From: Halictus rubicundus | Lineage: Eukaryota > Arthropoda > Insecta > Hymenoptera > Halictidae | Reading direction: 5' to 3' | Assembly: GCF_050948215.1 (NCBI RefSeq) | Contig: NW_027488641.1 | Location: 1-64,000, forward strand | DNA: 64,000 nt | Shown: one piece after another, positions 10,104-19,400 of the stretch | Layout of the letters: every line of letters starts with the position of its first letter | How positions within the stretch are numbered: position 1 is the first letter of the stretch | Notes under the pieces: generated by a model | Told to the model about the DNA's origin: nothing | What the model saw: only the letters and a program-made list of their open reading frames with translations | Database searches by the model: none | Translations under genes and position numbers: made by a program

Positions 10104-10696
10104 GGGGACCGAGGGGATATGGGCTTAGTAGTGGTGACTCGGATCCACTACTAGGTATGCCACAGTGGTGGCGGTCATATCCCTAAAATCCTCTACGCTC
10201 CACCTCCTCGTGGTGGTCCCTGGGAACACACATAGTTGTGTGTTGCTAACGGAGCGAGGGGTATTCCGCGGGAAGTAGTCCTAATGATGTGTGAGGCGAT
10301 GCCGGCGGGATCTTCGGATCCTGGCAGGGCCTCCCTTGCCGGTAAGGCTCACACGGAGGGATGAAAAACCGCGGAATGGGTCCTGCGATAACGACCGGGG
10401 AGGTCGCCGCAGGGCCCTTGCCGTAAACCGGTGGTCATGTTTTACCGGAACGGTGGTCTTGCCTTAACCGGCTGGGCCGCGAGGATGATAACCTCTATAA
10501 AAAATCCCCAACCCTAAGCTTGGTGCGCGGTGAGAGGGTACGCCCTTGTTACAGGGCGTGGCTGGTGGGGTACATCAGCCACTAGCGCACCAACGTCTGG
10601 ATACCTGGCGAACTCCAGCGGAAATTAGCCTTACCCGGGCAAGGAGGCTCTGCCCGGGCGGACGTGTTTTTTCCTGCCAATCTCGTGGGACCAGAA
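10104..10696 (+). promoter_or_regulatory. LINE copy 1 5' UTR, highly structured
   Basis: The first 117 bases form a closed nested fold. GGGACC (10105-10110) pairs with GGTCCC (10215-10220), and GGGATATG (10114-10121) with CATATCCC (10176-10183). Inside are hairpins TAGTAGTGG/CCACTACTA (10126-10134 and 10145-10153) and GCCAC/GTGGC (10159-10163 and 10168-10172). Further hairpins are AACACAC/GTGTGTT (10225-10231 and 10238-10244) and CCCGGGCA/TGCCCGGG (10634-10641 and 10651-10658), the last just before ORF1. R1-type elements normally carry internal promoters and 5' structures for transcription or translation. The specific role here is inferred. Confidence 0.7.
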
Positions 10697-12864
10697 ATGG
10701 AAACAAATAACGAAAAAAATCTCGATGTTGTGGGGGAGGCTGCCGATACGGCAGCAGCGACGGTGGGGGAAGAGACGGCAGCGGTCACTGCCGGGGAGGG
10801 GATGGCAGCGGTTACTGCCGGGGAGGACGCGGTCGTGGTCATCGCGGACGAGGACTCGGATGGGGATGAAACAATCATCTCCATCTCGAGCTCCGTCGGC
10901 TCGATCGTGACGCGCGGGGGCGCGGAGAAGCGGGGCGCGACATCTGGGGTCTCTAACCCCAAGCGTGCCCGGTTAGAGGGGGGGGGGGGCAGCACACCCG
11001 CGGCGGGTCGGTGTCGCGGACGGACCCCGGGGAGGGCTCGTCGGGGACGCCCATCATGGATCTGGTCCTCGGCGGCCGCGCCGAGAGGAGTCAGAAGAGG
11101 AGGGTCGGTGACCTCATCGAGCTGGGTGGGAGGATGCCGACAGCGCAGCTAGTAGGGGAGGTGGAGGAGGCGATGTTGAGGGTGGAGAGAGTCTCCACCG
11201 TCTCAAAGGGCCTCAAGGGGGACCTGGCTAAAGACTTGCGGGATTGTTCTGCAGTCGCCAGGGCCCACTGCACCACCTTGATGCAGCGGTGCTTTACCGG
11301 GATGGCGTGGCAGGGGAGACAGGGGGTGGCCCGTCTCCGCGAGCAGAACGCGGCCCTCGCGAAGGAGGCGGGTGACCTCCGGTCGAGGCTCCGGTCAATG
11401 GAGGCCGGGCGGCGGGCGAACACCGACAGCGGTCGCCGGGCGGGACATGCGCCAATAGGGGAAGCGCCCCCCGCCTCCTCGACAGCGGGGGTCCGTACGC
11501 GGGGGACGGAGGCGATGGGGTCGTCGGGGGAGGGAGTGGGAGTTTTGGACTCCGAAGCCCTGCTTCTCCGGGTCGGCGCGCTGATAACGGCCAGGAACCG
11601 GGAGCTAGAGGCCCGGATGGAGAAGCGGTTCCGGACGATTCTGGCTGGGTTGGCCCCGGCCCTCCGGGCGGAGGGTAAATCGGCGCGCGAGGCGACGCCG
11701 GTGGCTTCTCTGCCGGCGACGTCTGTCACCAAGGGGACTGGACCGGTGGTCGTGTCCAACGTGAGGGTGGTGCCCCCCGTTGTCATTCCGCCACCGGTCG
11801 TCCCGGCCTCGTGGATGGAGGTGACGAGCAAGGCGGCGAAGAGGGCCAAGAAGAAGATGGCCGCGGAGGAGGCTGCGGCGAGAGCAGTCGCGGCCGAGGC
11901 AGCTGCCGCCGCTTCACGGCTGCAGGCTGCGAGGGAGCCGAGGGCGGCGGGCGGCGCACGAGTGCAGGGCGGCGCGAGCGCGGCGAAGCCCGCCGCCGGG
12001 AGGGACGGTGGCCTGGGACGCACCCCCAGAACCGGAGCAGTGGCCATCACCATCCCCGAGAGCTGCAAGCTCACTTATTCGGAGGTGATGGCCAGGGCAA
12101 AAGAGAGGGTGGACCTCAAGGCTATCGGGATCGAGTCGGGGGTGCTTCCCAGGCGGTCGAAAACCGGCGGGATCCTCCTGGAGGTCAGGGGCACGGGGTG
12201 CCAGGAGAAGGCACGGGCCCTCTCCGGGAGGATCGCCGAGGCGCTTGGGGGGACCGGGGTTAAGGTCTCCCAGGCGGTCAAGCGCGGCGAGGTGCGCGTG
12301 GCGGGCCTGGACGACTCGGTGTCGCCCGGGGACGTAGCGGCGGCGCTGGTGGCGGCGGGGGGGTGTTCCGCGGCGGAGTTCCGGGTCGGCGAGATCCGCA
12401 GACCCGCCTCGGAGCAGGCGCTGGGCTCCTGTTGGGCCCAGGGCCCCCTCGCGGCCGTCAAGAAAGTGTTGGCGGGAGGCCGGCTGCTGGTCGGCTGGTC
12501 CTCGGCCCGCGTCGAGGCGCTGAGGGAGCGGCCCCTCCAATGCTTCCGTTGTTTGGAGACGGGGCACACGCGGGCGACATGCAAGAGCGCGGTCGACAGA
12601 GGCGCGATGTGCTACCGCTGCGGGGAGGCGGAGCATCGGGCTTCGGCCTGTAAGGCCGCCCCCAGGTGTCCGCTCTGCGCGGACCTGGGGAGACCATCGG
12701 GCCATAGATTCGGGGCCAAAGCGTGTGCCCCGGCTCCCAAGAGGGGCCGCGCGGCGACGAAAGAGAAGGGCGCGTCTGGGGCTGCATCCGCGCAGCGGCC
12801 GCAGACGGCGCCGGGGGCCCGGACCTCCCAGGGAGGGGACTCTGCAGAGCCCATGTTAGAGTAG
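10697..12864 (+). pseudogene. LINE copy 1 ORF1 (Gag-like nucleic-acid binding), frameshifted
   Basis: By comparison with copy 2 the ATG at 10697 is the start. The acidic, Ala/Glu-rich N-terminus reads for about 94 codons until a 12-base G-run (10978-10989), where copy 2 has seven Gs, and the frame changes. The remaining ~618 codons continue open to TAG at 12862-12864. The C-terminal part contains the R1-type Gag region and three zinc knuckles: CFRCLETGHTRATC, CYRCGEAEHRASAC, and CPLC-x8-H-x6-C. ORF1 proteins of this clade bind element RNA and, in TRAS/SART, direct nuclear or telomeric localisation. The frameshift would prevent a full-length product from this copy unless the G-run is a sequencing error. 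Confidence 0.85.
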
Positions 12865-15800
12865 GTACTTTTAATCCTACTCCGGTTCTGCAGGCGAACC
12901 TCAACCACTCGCGCGCGGCACAGGACCTGTTTGTCCAAGCCGTGCGCGAGTGGGGGGCTGGGCTGGCAGTTGCGGCGGAGCCGTACGCAATCCCCGAACA
13001 CCCCTTCTGGGTGGGGGACGAGATCGGCTCCGTAGTAATAGTGGCGGGAAGCCGCCCCGGGTCCCCGTCGGTCTCCCTTCTGGAGCGGGGCGAGGGATTC
13101 GTGGCGGTGCAATGGGGGGACATCGCGGTTGTCGGGATCTACATCTCGCCGAGCTGTGGCCTCGATCAATTTCGGGGGTTCCTGGGCGGGCTGAACAGCT
13201 GCATCGCGCGGTGCAGCGCCCGCCCGGTTCTCGTTTTGGGAGACTTCAATGCCCACGCGGTATCGTGGGGGAGTCCCAGGACGACCACTAGGGGTAGCGA
13301 GGTGTTAACCTGGGCGGCCGGCCTGGATCTCCGGTTGATTAACCGGGGATCCACGCCGACGTGCGTGCGTCCGCAGGGGGTCTCGATTGTCGATCTGACA
13401 TGGGGAACTCCCTCGGCCGTGCGCCGGGTGTCGGGATGGAGGGTGGCCGAGGAGATAGAGATTGCGTCAGACCATACGCCCATCGTCATGGACGTGTGGC
13501 CCACCCTCCACGCGCGGGATTCCCGGCCGGGCCGGGGGGACCGACGGCCGCGATGGGCCTTGAAGCGGCTGGACGCGGACGCGTTCGGGGCCGCGGTAGC
13601 CGCGGCGACATGGACGGGGCCGGCCCTGTCCGAGCTGGCGCCTGCGCAAGGGGCGAGGCGGCTGCGGGAGGTAATGACGGCGGTGTGCGACACCGCCATG
13701 CCCCGCAGCCGGTTCGCCCCCAGGAGGGCGGCGTACTGGTGGTCCGCCGGCATTGCGGAGCTCCGGCGTGCCTGCAATGCCGCGCGGCGTCGGTACGGCC
13801 GAGCGCGTAGGAGGCGCGACGACGAGGAGGCGACGGCGAGGCTCGGCGGGGAGTACCGAGCCGCGCTCGGGGTTCTCCGCAGGGCTATCGCGCGGGCCAA
13901 GGCCGACGCGTGGTCGGAGCTCGTCGGCATGGTGGACTCCGATCCATGGGGGCGCCCGTACAAGTTTGTCATGAACAAGCTGCGCGCGTGGGCGCCTCCG
14001 GTGACGGAGTCGATGGACCCCCACCTGCTCGAGGGAGTGGTGGCGTCCCTCTTCCCGCGAGAGGGGGGACAACTGCGCCGCTCCCATTGGGAACAGGAGC
14101 CTCTCTCCTGGTCCGCAGAGTGGGAGGTGTCGGCCGGCGAGCTGGGTGAGGCGATGGCCAGGGCGCGGCGGGTGGGCCGCAAGGCCCCGGGCCCGGACGG
14201 GGTGCCGGGCCGCGCGTTGGTCTTGGCCCTGGAGGGGGGACTCGCCACCGAACTCCGGCAGCTGTATAACGGCTGTCTGAGGGAGGGGGTGTTCCCCACG
14301 GAGTGGAAGTCGGGCAGGTTGGTCCTCCTTCCGAAGGGGGGCAAGTCCCGGGACTCGCCCTCAGGGTACCGACCAATTTGTCTGCTGGACGAGGCGGGGA
14401 AGTTGTTCGAGCGCGTACTCGTTGGACGCCTCGTCCGGCACCTGTCGGCGGGAGGGGTCCCCGATCTGAGCGGGGTTCAATTCGGCTTCCGGGAGGGTCT
14501 CTCCACCGTCGACGCTATTCGGCGGGTGAGGGCTCTCTCGGAGGCCTGTACGAGGGGGGGCGGTGTTGCGTTGGCGATATCCTTGGATATCGCTAACGCG
14601 TTCAACACCGTCCCCTGGGATCGGATAATGGAGGCCCTGGTCTTCCACCGGGTGCCTCTGTATCTCAGAAGGGTGATCGGGAGCTATCTCTCCGACAGGG
14701 GTATAGAGTATCCCGGCCGGTACGGGATGGTGCGCAGGGGCGTCGTGCGCGGGGTTCCGCAGGGCTCGGTGTTGGGCCCGTTGCTGTGGAATCTTGCGTA
14801 CGATCGCGTCCTGCGGGAGGAGATGCCTCCCGGGGTCAGCCTGACGTGTTACGCCGACGACACGCTGGTATTGGCCACCGGGAGGTATGCGAAGGAGGCC
14901 ATCTGCCTGGCGGAGCGCGGCGCGTGGCGCGCGGTGCGCGCGATCCGGTCGCTGGGCCTAGAGGTGTCCGTCGAGAAAACCAGGGCCATGTGGTTTCTCC
15001 GCTCGGCCCGGTTGGCGGCGCCTCCCCAGTGCTGGATCTGCGTGGGGGAGGGGATGGTCAAGGTCGGGTCCCAGATGCGGTACCTGGGACTCGAGCTTGA
15101 CGGCCGGTGGCGTTTTGACCGCCACCTTGAGTCGCTGGCGCCCCGGGCGGAGAGGGCGACCGCTGCGCTCGGTCGCCTTCTCCCGAATCTCGGGGGACCC
15201 TGTGGACGGGTGCGTCGTCTGTTCGCGGTGGTGGTGCGAGTTTTGGTCCTGTACGGAGCCCCTGTATGGGCGCACGATGTCTTGGCTAGGGGGCGCAGTG
15301 GCGGCACACGGTCGCTGCTGCGTCGCATCGAGCGCAGGCTGGCCATAGGCATCGTGCGGGGGTACCGCACCATTTCATACGCGACGGCGATGGTGATGTC
15401 GGGTCTGATCCCCCTCGAGCTGGAGGCCCGCGTGTTGGCGGATGTGCATACGCACTCCAGGGAACTCCGGCTCCGGGGGGTGGCCCCGGATCAGGCGCGG
15501 CTCATGGTGGATGAGCTCAGGCGACATGCTCGGCGGCACGCAGCCCGGGAGTGGCGCGATAGCCTTCCCGGGACGAGGGAGGGCGATAGGCGGGCCGTTC
15601 GGGCCATCCTCCCGGTGTTCGATCAATGGAACAGGGGATGGATGGGGCATAGGGTCTCCTACCGTGTGACGCAGGTGATGAGCGGGCACGGGTGCTTCGG
15701 CGACTACCTGTGTCGCATCGGGAGGGAGACCGAGGAGGCGTGTCATCACTGCGGCGAGCCGCGGCACACGGCGCAACACACTCTGGAGGAGTGTCCGGCA

Positions 15801-16229
15801 TGGGGGGGAGAGCGCCGTGCCCTGCGGCGCGCGGTGGGCCACGACCTCTCGCTCCCGGCTGTCGTCGCTGCGGCAGCCGGTGGCGAGGAGGCGTGGAGGG
15901 GGTTCGCTTCCTTCTGCGAGCGGGTTATGCTGCGGAAGGAGGCTGCGGAACGGGATCGGGAGCGTAATCACGATCCCGGCCGAAGGGGGGGGGGAGGCGC
16001 CGCAGGGTACGCCCCGGGGGCGTACCCCCGTTGCGACGCCTCTGACGCGAGCGGGGACGCCCTTGATGATCTCGAGGCGGGGGATCGGATATCCCCTTAC
16101 ACTCGGTCACCAACGGCGTCCCCGGAGGCCGCCGGGCATCTCGGGCGGGGGCCCGGAAGCTCATCGGGCGGCCTAACAGGGGGGGAAGGCGCCACGTCGT
16201 CCGTTGCGTGGTGCCTTCGGATAGAGTAG
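12723..16229 (+). CDS. LINE copy 1 ORF2: APE endonuclease / reverse transcriptase
   Basis: The open frame begins after a TAG at 12705-12707. Numbering residues from 12723, the APE endonuclease spans ~54-260: QANLNHSRAAQDLF, AEPY (E86), GDFN (D174, N176) and SDH (249-251). Reverse transcriptase spans ~485-800: ISLDIANAF (D622), GVPQGSVLGP and YADD (710-713). The C-terminal finger is C1007-x2-C1010-x8-H1019-x4-C1024. The last 140 bases of ORF1 overlap it in the +1 register, so ORF2 lies in the -1 frame. There is no in-frame ATG before residue 256, so translation must start by reinitiation, frameshifting or a near-cognate codon around 12850-12870. The frame ends at 16229 (1168 residues). After residue ~1088 it differs from copy 2 because of a G-run of 10 versus 8, so the natural C-terminus is uncertain. 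In the finger, copy 1 has H1015 where copy 2 has D. Confidence 0.92.
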   Translation: MCPGSQEGPRGDEREGRVWGCIRAAAADGAGGPDLPGRGLCRAHVRVGTFNPTPVLQANLNHSRAAQDLFVQAVREWGAGLAVAAEPYAIPEHPFWVGDEIGSVVIVAGSRPGSPSVSLLERGEGFVAVQWGDIAVVGIYISPSCGLDQFRGFLGGLNSCIARCSARPVLVLGDFNAHAVSWGSPRTTTRGSEVLTWAAGLDLRLINRGSTPTCVRPQGVSIVDLTWGTPSAVRRVSGWRVAEEIEIASDHTPIVMDVWPTLHARDSRPGRGDRRPRWALKRLDADAFGAAVAAATWTGPALSELAPAQGARRLREVMTAVCDTAMPRSRFAPRRAAYWWSAGIAELRRACNAARRRYGRARRRRDDEEATARLGGEYRAALGVLRRAIARAKADAWSELVGMVDSDPWGRPYKFVMNKLRAWAPPVTESMDPHLLEGVVASLFPREGGQLRRSHWEQEPLSWSAEWEVSAGELGEAMARARRVGRKAPGPDGVPGRALVLALEGGLATELRQLYNGCLREGVFPTEWKSGRLVLLPKGGKSRDSPSGYRPICLLDEAGKLFERVLVGRLVRHLSAGGVPDLSGVQFGFREGLSTVDAIRRVRALSEACTRGGGVALAISLDIANAFNTVPWDRIMEALVFHRVPLYLRRVIGSYLSDRGIEYPGRYGMVRRGVVRGVPQGSVLGPLLWNLAYDRVLREEMPPGVSLTCYADDTLVLATGRYAKEAICLAERGAWRAVRAIRSLGLEVSVEKTRAMWFLRSARLAAPPQCWICVGEGMVKVGSQMRYLGLELDGRWRFDRHLESLAPRAERATAALGRLLPNLGGPCGRVRRLFAVVVRVLVLYGAPVWAHDVLARGRSGGTRSLLRRIERRLAIGIVRGYRTISYATAMVMSGLIPLELEARVLADVHTHSRELRLRGVAPDQARLMVDELRRHARRHAAREWRDSLPGTREGDRRAVRAILPVFDQWNRGWMGHRVSYRVTQVMSGHGCFGDYLCRIGRETEEACHHCGEPRHTAQHTLEECPAWGGERRALRRAVGHDLSLPAVVAAAAGGEEAWRGFASFCERVMLRKEAAERDRERNHDPGRRGGGGAAGYAPGAYPRCDASDASGDALDDLEAGDRISPYTRSPTASPEAAGHLGRGPGSSSGGLTGGEGATSSVAWCLRIE

Positions 16230-16480
16230 GTACGGGAGGGGGCCGCGTCCCCCCCCTGGGTGGTATGCTAAGGCGGGGGCACACCGGATTGACATGCGCG
16301 CGCAGAGCACGGGTGCCCCCAGGAGTCTAGGGACGGACGGGGAGGAGTTAGTGGGTATACTCGGCGTTGCACCAACCAGCCGAGGAGTCCCACATAACCC
16401 GGACCACCCCCCCCGGGGGGGGGTTCGGGTATCCGTAACGAGATTACCTCCTCGAAAAAAAAAAAAAAAAAAAAAAAAAA
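16230..16480 (+). other. LINE copy 1 3' UTR and poly(A) tail
   Basis: GC-rich 3' UTR ending ...CTCCTCG, then 26 As (16455-16480). It contains a C8/G9 self-complementary block near 16407-16423. Just upstream, inside the ORF2 end, are an 11-bp inverted repeat GGGTACGCCCC/GGGGCGTACCC (16005-16027) and a GGCGCCACG/CGTGGTGCC hairpin near 16189-16213. These are candidates for structures recognised during target-primed reverse transcription. Confidence 0.75.
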
Positions 16481-19400
16481 TAGGATAGGATACAGGATAG
16501 GATAGGATAGAGGATAGGATAGGGGATTTGATAGGATAGAGGATAGGATAGGATAGAGTATAGGATAGGATAGACGATAGGATAGGATAGAGGATAGGAT
16601 AGGATAGAGGATAGGATAGGATAGAGGATAGGATCGGATAGAGGATAGGATAGGATAGAGGATAGGATAGGATAGAGGATAGGATAGGATAGAGGATAGG
16701 ATAGGATAGAGGATAGAGGATAGGATAGGATAGAGGATAGGATAGAATAGAGGATAGGATAGGATAGAGGATAGGATAGGATAGAGGATAGGATAGGATA
16801 GAGGATAGGATAGCATAGAGGATAGGATAGGATACAGGATAGGATAGGATAGAGGATAGGATAGGATAGAGGTTAGGATAGAGGATAGGATAGAGGATAG
16901 GATAGTATAGAGGATAGGATAGGATAGAGGATAGGATAGGATAGAGGATAGGATAGGATAGAGGATAGGATAGGGGATTTGATAGGATAGAGGATATGAT
17001 AGGATAGAAGATAGGATAGGATAGAGGATACGATAGGATAGAGGATAGGATAGGGGATTTGATAGGATATATGATAGGGTAGGATAGAGGATAGGATAGG
17101 ATAGAGGATAGGATAGGATAGAGGATAGGATAGGATAGAGGATAGGATAGGATAGAGGATAGGATAGGATAGAGGATAGGATAGGATAGAGGATAGGATA
17201 GGATAGAGGATAGGATAGGATAGAGGATAGGATAGGATGGAGGATAGGATAGAGGATAGGATAGAGGATAGGATAGAGGATAGGATAGGATAGAGGATAG
17301 GATCGGATAGAGAATAGGATAGGATAGAGGATAGGATAGGATAGAGGATAGGATAGGATAGGATAGAGGATAGGATAGGGGATTTGATAGGATAGAGGAT
17401 AGGATACGATAGAAGATAGGATAGGATAGAGCATAGGATAGGATAGAGGATAGGATAGGATAGAGGATAGGATAGGATAGAGGATAGGATAGGATAGGAG
17501 ATAGGATAGGATAGAGGATAGGATAGGATACAGGATAGGATAGGATAGAGGATAGGATAGGGGATTTGATAGGATAGAGGATAGGATAGGATAGAAGATA
17601 GGACAGGATAGAGCATATGATAGGATAGAGGATAGGATAGGATAGAGGATAGGATAGGATAGAGGATAGGATAGGATGGAGGATAGGATAGGATTGAGGA
17701 TAGGATAGGTTTGAAGATAGGTTAGGATAGAGGATAGGATAGGATAGATGATATTCTAGGATAGAGGGTAGGATAGGATAGAGGATACGATAATATACAC
17801 GATAGGATAGGATAGAGGATATTATAGGATAGAGGATAGGATTAGATAGGATAGAGGATAGGATAGGATAGAGGATAGGATAGGATAGAGGATAGGATAG
17901 GATAGAGGATAGGATCGGATAGACGATAGGATAGGATAGAGGAGAGGATAGGATAGAGGATAGGATAGGATAGAGGATAGGATAGAGGATAGGATAGGAT
18001 AGAGGATAGGATCGGATAGAGGATAGGATAGCATAGAGGTTAGGATAGGATAGAGGATAGGATAGGATAGAGGATGGGATAGGATAGAGGATAGGATAGG
18101 GGATTTGATAGGATAGAGGATAGGATAGGATAGAGGATAGGATAGGATAGAGGATAGGATAGGATAGAGGATGGGATAGGATAGAGGATAGGATAGGGGA
18201 TTTGATAGGATAGAGGATAGGATAGGATAGAGGATAGGATAGGATAGAGGATAGGATAGGATAGAGGATAGGATAGGATAGAGGATAGGATAGGATAGAG
18301 GATAGGATAGGATAGAGGATAGGATAGGATAGAGGACAGGATAGGATAGAGGATAGGATAGGATAGAGGATAGGATAGGATAGAGGATAGAGGATAGGAT
18401 AGGATAGAGGATAGGATAGGATAGAGGATAGGATAGGGCAGAGGAATGGATAGGATAGAGGATAGGATAGACGATAGGATAGGATAGAGCATAGGATAGG
18501 ATAGAGGATAGGGTAGGGTAGAGGATAGGATAGGATAGACGATAGGATAGGATAGAGGATAGGATAGGATAGAGGATAGGATCGGATAGACGATAGGATA
18601 GGATAGAGGATAGGATAGGATAGAGGATAGGATAGGATAGAGGATAGGATAGAGGATAGGATAGAGGATAGGATAGGATAGAGGATAGGATCGGATAGAG
18701 GATAGGATAGCATAGAGGTTAGGATAGGATAGAGGATAGGATAGGATAGAGGATGGGATAGGATAGAGGATAGGATAGGGGATTTGATAGGATAGAGGAT
18801 AGGATAGGATAGAGGATAGGATAGGATAGAGGATAGGATAGGGCAGAGGAATGGATAGGATAGAGGGTAGGATAGACGATAGGATAGGATAGAGCATAGG
18901 ATAGGATAGAGGATAGGGTAGGATAGAGGATAGGATAGGATAGAGGATAGGATAGGATAGAGGATAGGGTAGGATAGAGGATAGGATAGGATAGAGGATA
19001 GGATAGGATAGAGGATAGGATAGCATAGAGGATAGAGTAGGATAGAGGATAGGATAGGATAGAGGATAGGATAGGATAGAGGATAGGATAGAGGATAGGA
19101 TAGGATAGAGGATAGAATAGGATAGAGGATTCGATAGGATACAGGAAAGGATAGACTTGAGGATAGATGATAGGATAGGATAGAGGATTGGGTAGGATAC
19201 AGGATAGGATAGGATAGAGGATAGGATAGGGGATTTGATAGGATAGAGGATAGGATAGGATAGAAGATAGGATAGGATAGAGGATACGATATGATAGAGG
19301 ATAGGATAGTATAGAGGATAGGATAGGATAGAGGATAGGGTAGGATAGAGGATAGGATAGGATAGAGGATAGGATAGAGGATAGGATAGAGGATAGGATA

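Larger units (their letters stand above)
10104..16480 (+). mobile_element. R1-clade non-LTR retrotransposon, copy 1 (6.38 kb, full length)
   Basis: Begins GGGGACCGAGG directly after satellite sequence GATAGAGGAT and ends with a 26-base poly(A) followed by satellite. It contains a structured 5' UTR, ORF1 with three zinc knuckles, ORF2 with APE endonuclease, reverse transcriptase and C-terminal CCHC finger, and a 3' UTR. The domain order, the EN motif block (QANLNHSRAAQDLF, AEPY, GDFN, SDH) and the third ORF1 knuckle (CPLC...GHRF...C) are typical of the R1 clade. ORF1 is interrupted by a frameshift, while ORF2 is open. The flanks TAGGATAGGATAGAGGAT (left) and TAGGATAGGATACAGGAT (right) could be an 18-bp target duplication with one mismatch, but satellite periodicity makes this ambiguous. 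Confidence 0.95.

Noticed and set aside
10104..10220. HDV-like self-cleaving ribozyme at the LINE 5' end
   Set aside because: I could draw good helices, but they are nested. I did not find the crossing P1/P2 pseudoknot or a convincing catalytic C context.
12723..12864. Canonical -1 ribosomal slippery heptamer in the ORF1/ORF2 overlap
   Set aside because: Reading the overlap in the ORF1 frame, I found no X-XXY-YYZ motif.
10582..16284. Long minus-strand and alternate-frame ORFs inside both LINEs
   Set aside because: GC-rich codons leave stop-free shadow frames. None shows a domain, and they coincide with conserved plus-strand ORFs.
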